Below, piece after piece: positions 4,709 through 6,721 of a DNA stretch of 6,721 bases; positions within the stretch are counted from its first letter, which is position 1, and every line of letters starts with the position of its first letter. Source of the DNA: an uncultured Lachnospiraceae bacterium (GTDB taxonomy: Bacteria; Bacillota_A; Clostridia; Lachnospirales; Lachnospiraceae). Made by a program: the position numbers and the translations under genes. The stretch covers positions 1 through 6,721 of the forward strand of contig CAMWMM010000278.1 in assembly GCA_947175285.1 (NCBI GenBank), given 5' to 3'. The notes under the pieces were generated by a model. It saw nothing but the letters and a program-made list of their open reading frames with translations. It ran no database searches and was not told where the DNA came from.

Positions 4709-5278
4709 ATGGAACATTTAGCAAAAAAATTAGCAGATTATATATATGAAAAAGAAATCATTACCGGAGAACTGGTTGAGATCTATCAGTACGGTTTTCA
4801 ATGCTTTTTGGAGCTGTCTGCGAGTACCATATGCAGCATTATAATAGCCCTGTTTCTTGGTATGCTGCCTGAATGCCTTTTCTTTTTCCTGTTTTTTATC
4901 CCTATGCGCTCCTACGGCGGTGGATTGCATATGAAAACATATTTTGCCTGTTTTATAGGCTCCTGCTTCATACTTACATCTTCTCTGTTGGCAGTAAAAT
5001 ATTTAACGATACCCATTCCGATCTCTTTTGCACTGTATCTGTTTGCTGCCATACTGATTCTAGTCATCGGTCCGGTTGACCATCCAAATCGGGAAGTAGA
5101 TGCACAAGAAAACCGCACATTCATTAAGAGAACTTATTTCACGATGCTTATCAGCTTTTTATTGGCTTTATTTTTCATCTTCACCCAAAACACAAGGTAT
5201 ATGCTTCTACAAGCAATCGTATTTGTTTTTATCTCTGCTACTTCCCTCATCGGACGTCTGATATACAAACAGACTTAA
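4709..5278 (+). CDS. agrB: AgrB-type accessory gene regulator protease, 189 residues
   Basis: The start is ATG 4709, after AAAAGGAG with a 5-base spacer; the longer frame from TTG 4679 has no support. AgrB is an integral membrane cysteine endopeptidase that removes the AgrD tail and forms the thiolactone. The sequence shows the AgrB signature: IPMRSYGGGLHMKTYFAC, with catalytic H74 and C81 seven residues apart, as in staphylococcal AgrB (H77, C84). Several hydrophobic segments (roughly 38-65, 78-97, 101-124, 141-162, 165-184) follow an amphipathic N-terminal part. GPVDHPNRE near residue 125 matches the conserved loop usually written as P-x-x-x-x-N. It is the last gene of the plus-strand operon, 38 bases after the kinase. 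Its substrate, AgrD, is encoded on the opposite strand 2.7 kb away. It ends tail to tail with the next gene, the two stops sharing TTAA. Confidence 0.93.
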   Translation: MEHLAKKLADYIYEKEIITGELVEIYQYGFQCFLELSASTICSIIIALFLGMLPECLFFFLFFIPMRSYGGGLHMKTYFACFIGSCFILTSSLLAVKYLTIPIPISFALYLFAAILILVIGPVDHPNREVDAQENRTFIKRTYFTMLISFLLALFFIFTQNTRYMLLQAIVFVFISATSLIGRLIYKQT

Positions 5279-5643
5279 CTTTCTTTTTGTAAGACAGCCT
5301 GTATTTTATCCTGCCAGATTAGAATATCCTGCTTATATTGATCCCGCAGGCTGTCCGGCAGCTCATCATCGAGCTTACAAATATCATCATAATCTTTTCG
5401 TGGCAGCAATTCCCTATTTTCATAAAACCACTGCCAGCGCCAGTTACGCAGTAAACTTTCCGCCATGTCCTCCGGCGAGGAAAATATTTCATCAACTATC
5501 ATTGACAGGTTCTGCCCTTCCTCTTTGCTTAATAAACCAACCAAAGACACATAGCCCACCTGATAGATATACGCAATATGGTAATCCTTCGATTTTTCGA
5601 GAACATCCGAAAAAAGACTTATCAGTTCTTTATATTTATCCAT
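5275..5643 (-). CDS. Unrecognised 122-residue soluble acidic protein
   Basis: The ATG at 5643-5641 follows AAGGAG (minus strand 5657-5652) with an 8-base spacer, a strong initiation site. I do not recognise the family. The protein has no signal peptide or membrane segment and looks helical and acidic. Visible features are an aromatic cluster NWRWQWFYENRELL at about residues 87-100, a DYDDICKLDDELPDSL stretch at about 104-119 of the reading frame, and a C-terminal amphipathic helix. It is convergent with agrB, the two stop codons overlapping within the palindrome TTAA (5275-5278), so no room for a terminator exists between them. It may have nothing to do with the agr system; a role such as immunity would be a guess. 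Confidence 0.75.
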   Translation of the reverse strand: MDKYKELISLFSDVLEKSKDYHIAYIYQVGYVSLVGLLSKEEGQNLSMIVDEIFSSPEDMAESLLRNWRWQWFYENRELLPRKDYDDICKLDDELPDSLRDQYKQDILIWQDKIQAVLQKES

Positions 5644-5822
5644 TTCTCACTCTCCTTGTTCTAATACAGAAATGTGTGTAAGCTACATTTCCTATAAATA
5701 TGAGTTTTTAAACCTTACTGAATTTATATAAAAAGTTTAACCGTTGTGTATACCTATATGCATAAATTTTTGCCATACACTTTTTATCATAGCAGAAAAA
5801 CATATCAATTACATTGACCTTG

Positions 5823-5839
5823 CAGAAAACGGCTTTCTG
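5823..5839. terminator. Small inverted repeat downstream of the hydrolase gene
   Basis: CAGAAA (5823-5828) and TTTCTG (5834-5839) flank a 5-base loop, 20 bases beyond the hydrolase stop on the minus strand. The stem is short, and the following minus-strand sequence (GCAAGG) has no T run, so termination here is weakly supported. Confidence 0.3.
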
Positions 5840-5858
5840 TTGCAGAAAAAGGAAATAT

Positions 5859-6721
5859 CTAATAGCCTTCTTCCACGCTCCGCACCCATTCCCTTACTTT
5901 TTCAACAAGTTCCTGTTTTCTCTCAAAATGCAGGTAATGCCCGCCATCCAGCCGCAGCACTTCGCTCTTATCCGTTTCTGCAATTACTTCCCTGTGCAGC
6001 GTTTCCCATGTTTCCAGCAGCTCACAGTTATCCTCTGAAACGAATTGCAATACCGGGACTGTTTCAGGAAATTTCATATCCCTTACAGACTCCAGACTAT
6101 CCTCCATATGCCCTATTTCATTCATAATATCTTTGCTGTATGCGAAATCCATAGACAAAATGCGGAATACTTCCAACTCCCTTTCTGAATATGGATAAGA
6201 AGTATCTGCATAGATTGCATTTTCCGGATGCCCTATGGATAATAAGCGGGTAATTCCCAACACATTTGTTGCCTTCTGGAAATACGCCGATAGCTTATTC
6301 AATGCTGCCATGCTGATCGGGAGTGGTTCTTCATCGGACTGCTTGGGTACAGACGGATCAATCCCTATAAAGCCCTTTACTTCCTGCGGATAAGTATTTG
6401 CCCAGTATAAGGAATACAACCCGGAAAGCGAATGTGGCATTAAATAATACTGATCACAGCCTAACTTTTGGGTACACTCATGCAGTTCTTCCACGACAAC
6501 GCTGATTTCCCGTTCCGTTCCAATCCTGTCGGAAAGTCCATATCCAAACGGCTCTATGGTAATAACCCTGAAATCCTCTGACAGTTCTTCCGCCAGGGGA
6601 AGAAATTCCAGGATAGGCGAAGGCGATCCCCAGCCGGGCAGCAATATGATTGTTGTTTCGTTATCTTCTCCCTTTATATCCACCACCATATTATGCCCAT
6701 TCACTTCAATAACCGTTCCAT
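5859..6721 (-). CDS. Alpha/beta-hydrolase fold protein, N-terminus cut by the right window edge
   Basis: The frame is open from the window edge to TAG at 5861-5859. A GTG at 6704 can be read as a start, but the in-frame codons upstream (GTVIE before VNGHNM) look coding and no ribosome binding site precedes it, so the true start probably lies beyond the window. Numbering from that GTG, LLPGWGSPSP (21-30) is the oxyanion-hole loop, E51-P-F-G-Y-G-L-S-D the usual strand-loop after the third strand, and M89-P-H-S-L-S-G the nucleophile elbow with S92. Proline replaces the common glycine in that elbow. H256 in GGHYLHFE is the catalytic His, and the acid is probably E225 or D226. Length (about 285 residues) fits small esterases/lipases of this fold. 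The substrate cannot be told. It is transcribed toward the unknown gene at 5275-5643, 215 bp away, and shows no link to the agr or lantibiotic genes. Confidence 0.85.
   Translation of the reverse strand, partial: GTVIEVNGHNMVVDIKGEDNETTIILLPGWGSPSPILEFLPLAEELSEDFRVITIEPFGYGLSDRIGTEREISVVVEELHECTQKLGCDQYYLMPHSLSGLYSLYWANTYPQEVKGFIGIDPSVPKQSDEEPLPISMAALNKLSAYFQKATNVLGITRLLSIGHPENAIYADTSYPYSERELEVFRILSMDFAYSKDIMNEIGHMEDSLESVRDMKFPETVPVLQFVSEDNCELLETWETLHREVIAETDKSEVLRLDGGHYLHFERKQELVEKVREWVRSVEEGY

Noticed and set aside
6702..6704. GTG as the true start of the alpha/beta hydrolase
   Set aside because: The frame stays open to the window edge with plausible coding text upstream, and no ribosome binding site precedes the GTG.
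1..6721. CRISPR arrays, tRNA or rRNA genes, insertion sequences
   Set aside because: No regularly spaced repeats, no cloverleaf or rRNA-like conserved stretches, and no transposase motifs were seen on either strand.

Overview
The window looks like chromosomal or accessory DNA of a low-GC Firmicute. The Lachnospiraceae-type AgrD peptide, the GHKL kinase/LytTR regulator pair and strong AGGAGG-like ribosome binding sites point to a gut Clostridia lineage. This taxonomic call is inference from protein style only.

Layout. The left third (1-2008) is on the minus strand. In transcription order it holds an agrD-like autoinducing-peptide precursor (1862-2008), a run of three terminator-like hairpins (1528-1842), a decayed XRE regulator (1100-1428), a 65-residue class II lantibiotic precursor (751-948), a lanA-lanM attenuator hairpin (670-713), and the first 214 codons of a LanM lanthipeptide synthetase that runs off the left edge. 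The middle (2245-5278) is on the plus strand and looks like one operon: a second XRE regulator with a frameshifted start, a LytTR response regulator (AgrA type), a GHKL sensor kinase (AgrC type) interrupted by an amber codon just after its phospho-acceptor histidine, and an AgrB-type processing protease. The right end is minus strand again: an unrecognised 122-residue protein meeting agrB tail to tail, and an alpha/beta hydrolase running off the right edge.

How the parts fit. AgrB would process AgrD to a thiolactone peptide, AgrC would sense it, and AgrA would act on target promoters. The promoters of agrD and lanA share a LytTR-like box, GTAATTTTTCCC on the plus strand. In both the second half-site is 21 bp away and the candidate -10 lies at the same distance, so every element of one promoter falls exactly 1022 bp from its counterpart in the other. 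This suggests a peptide quorum-sensing circuit that switches on its own signal and a predicted lipid II-binding lantibiotic.

Three of the four regulatory genes carry lesions (frameshift plus nonsense; start-proximal frameshift; amber stop). As sequenced, the circuit may be silenced or rewired, or some lesions may be sequence errors. The promoter match, the two small peptide genes and the lesions were read by eye and rest on no database search.
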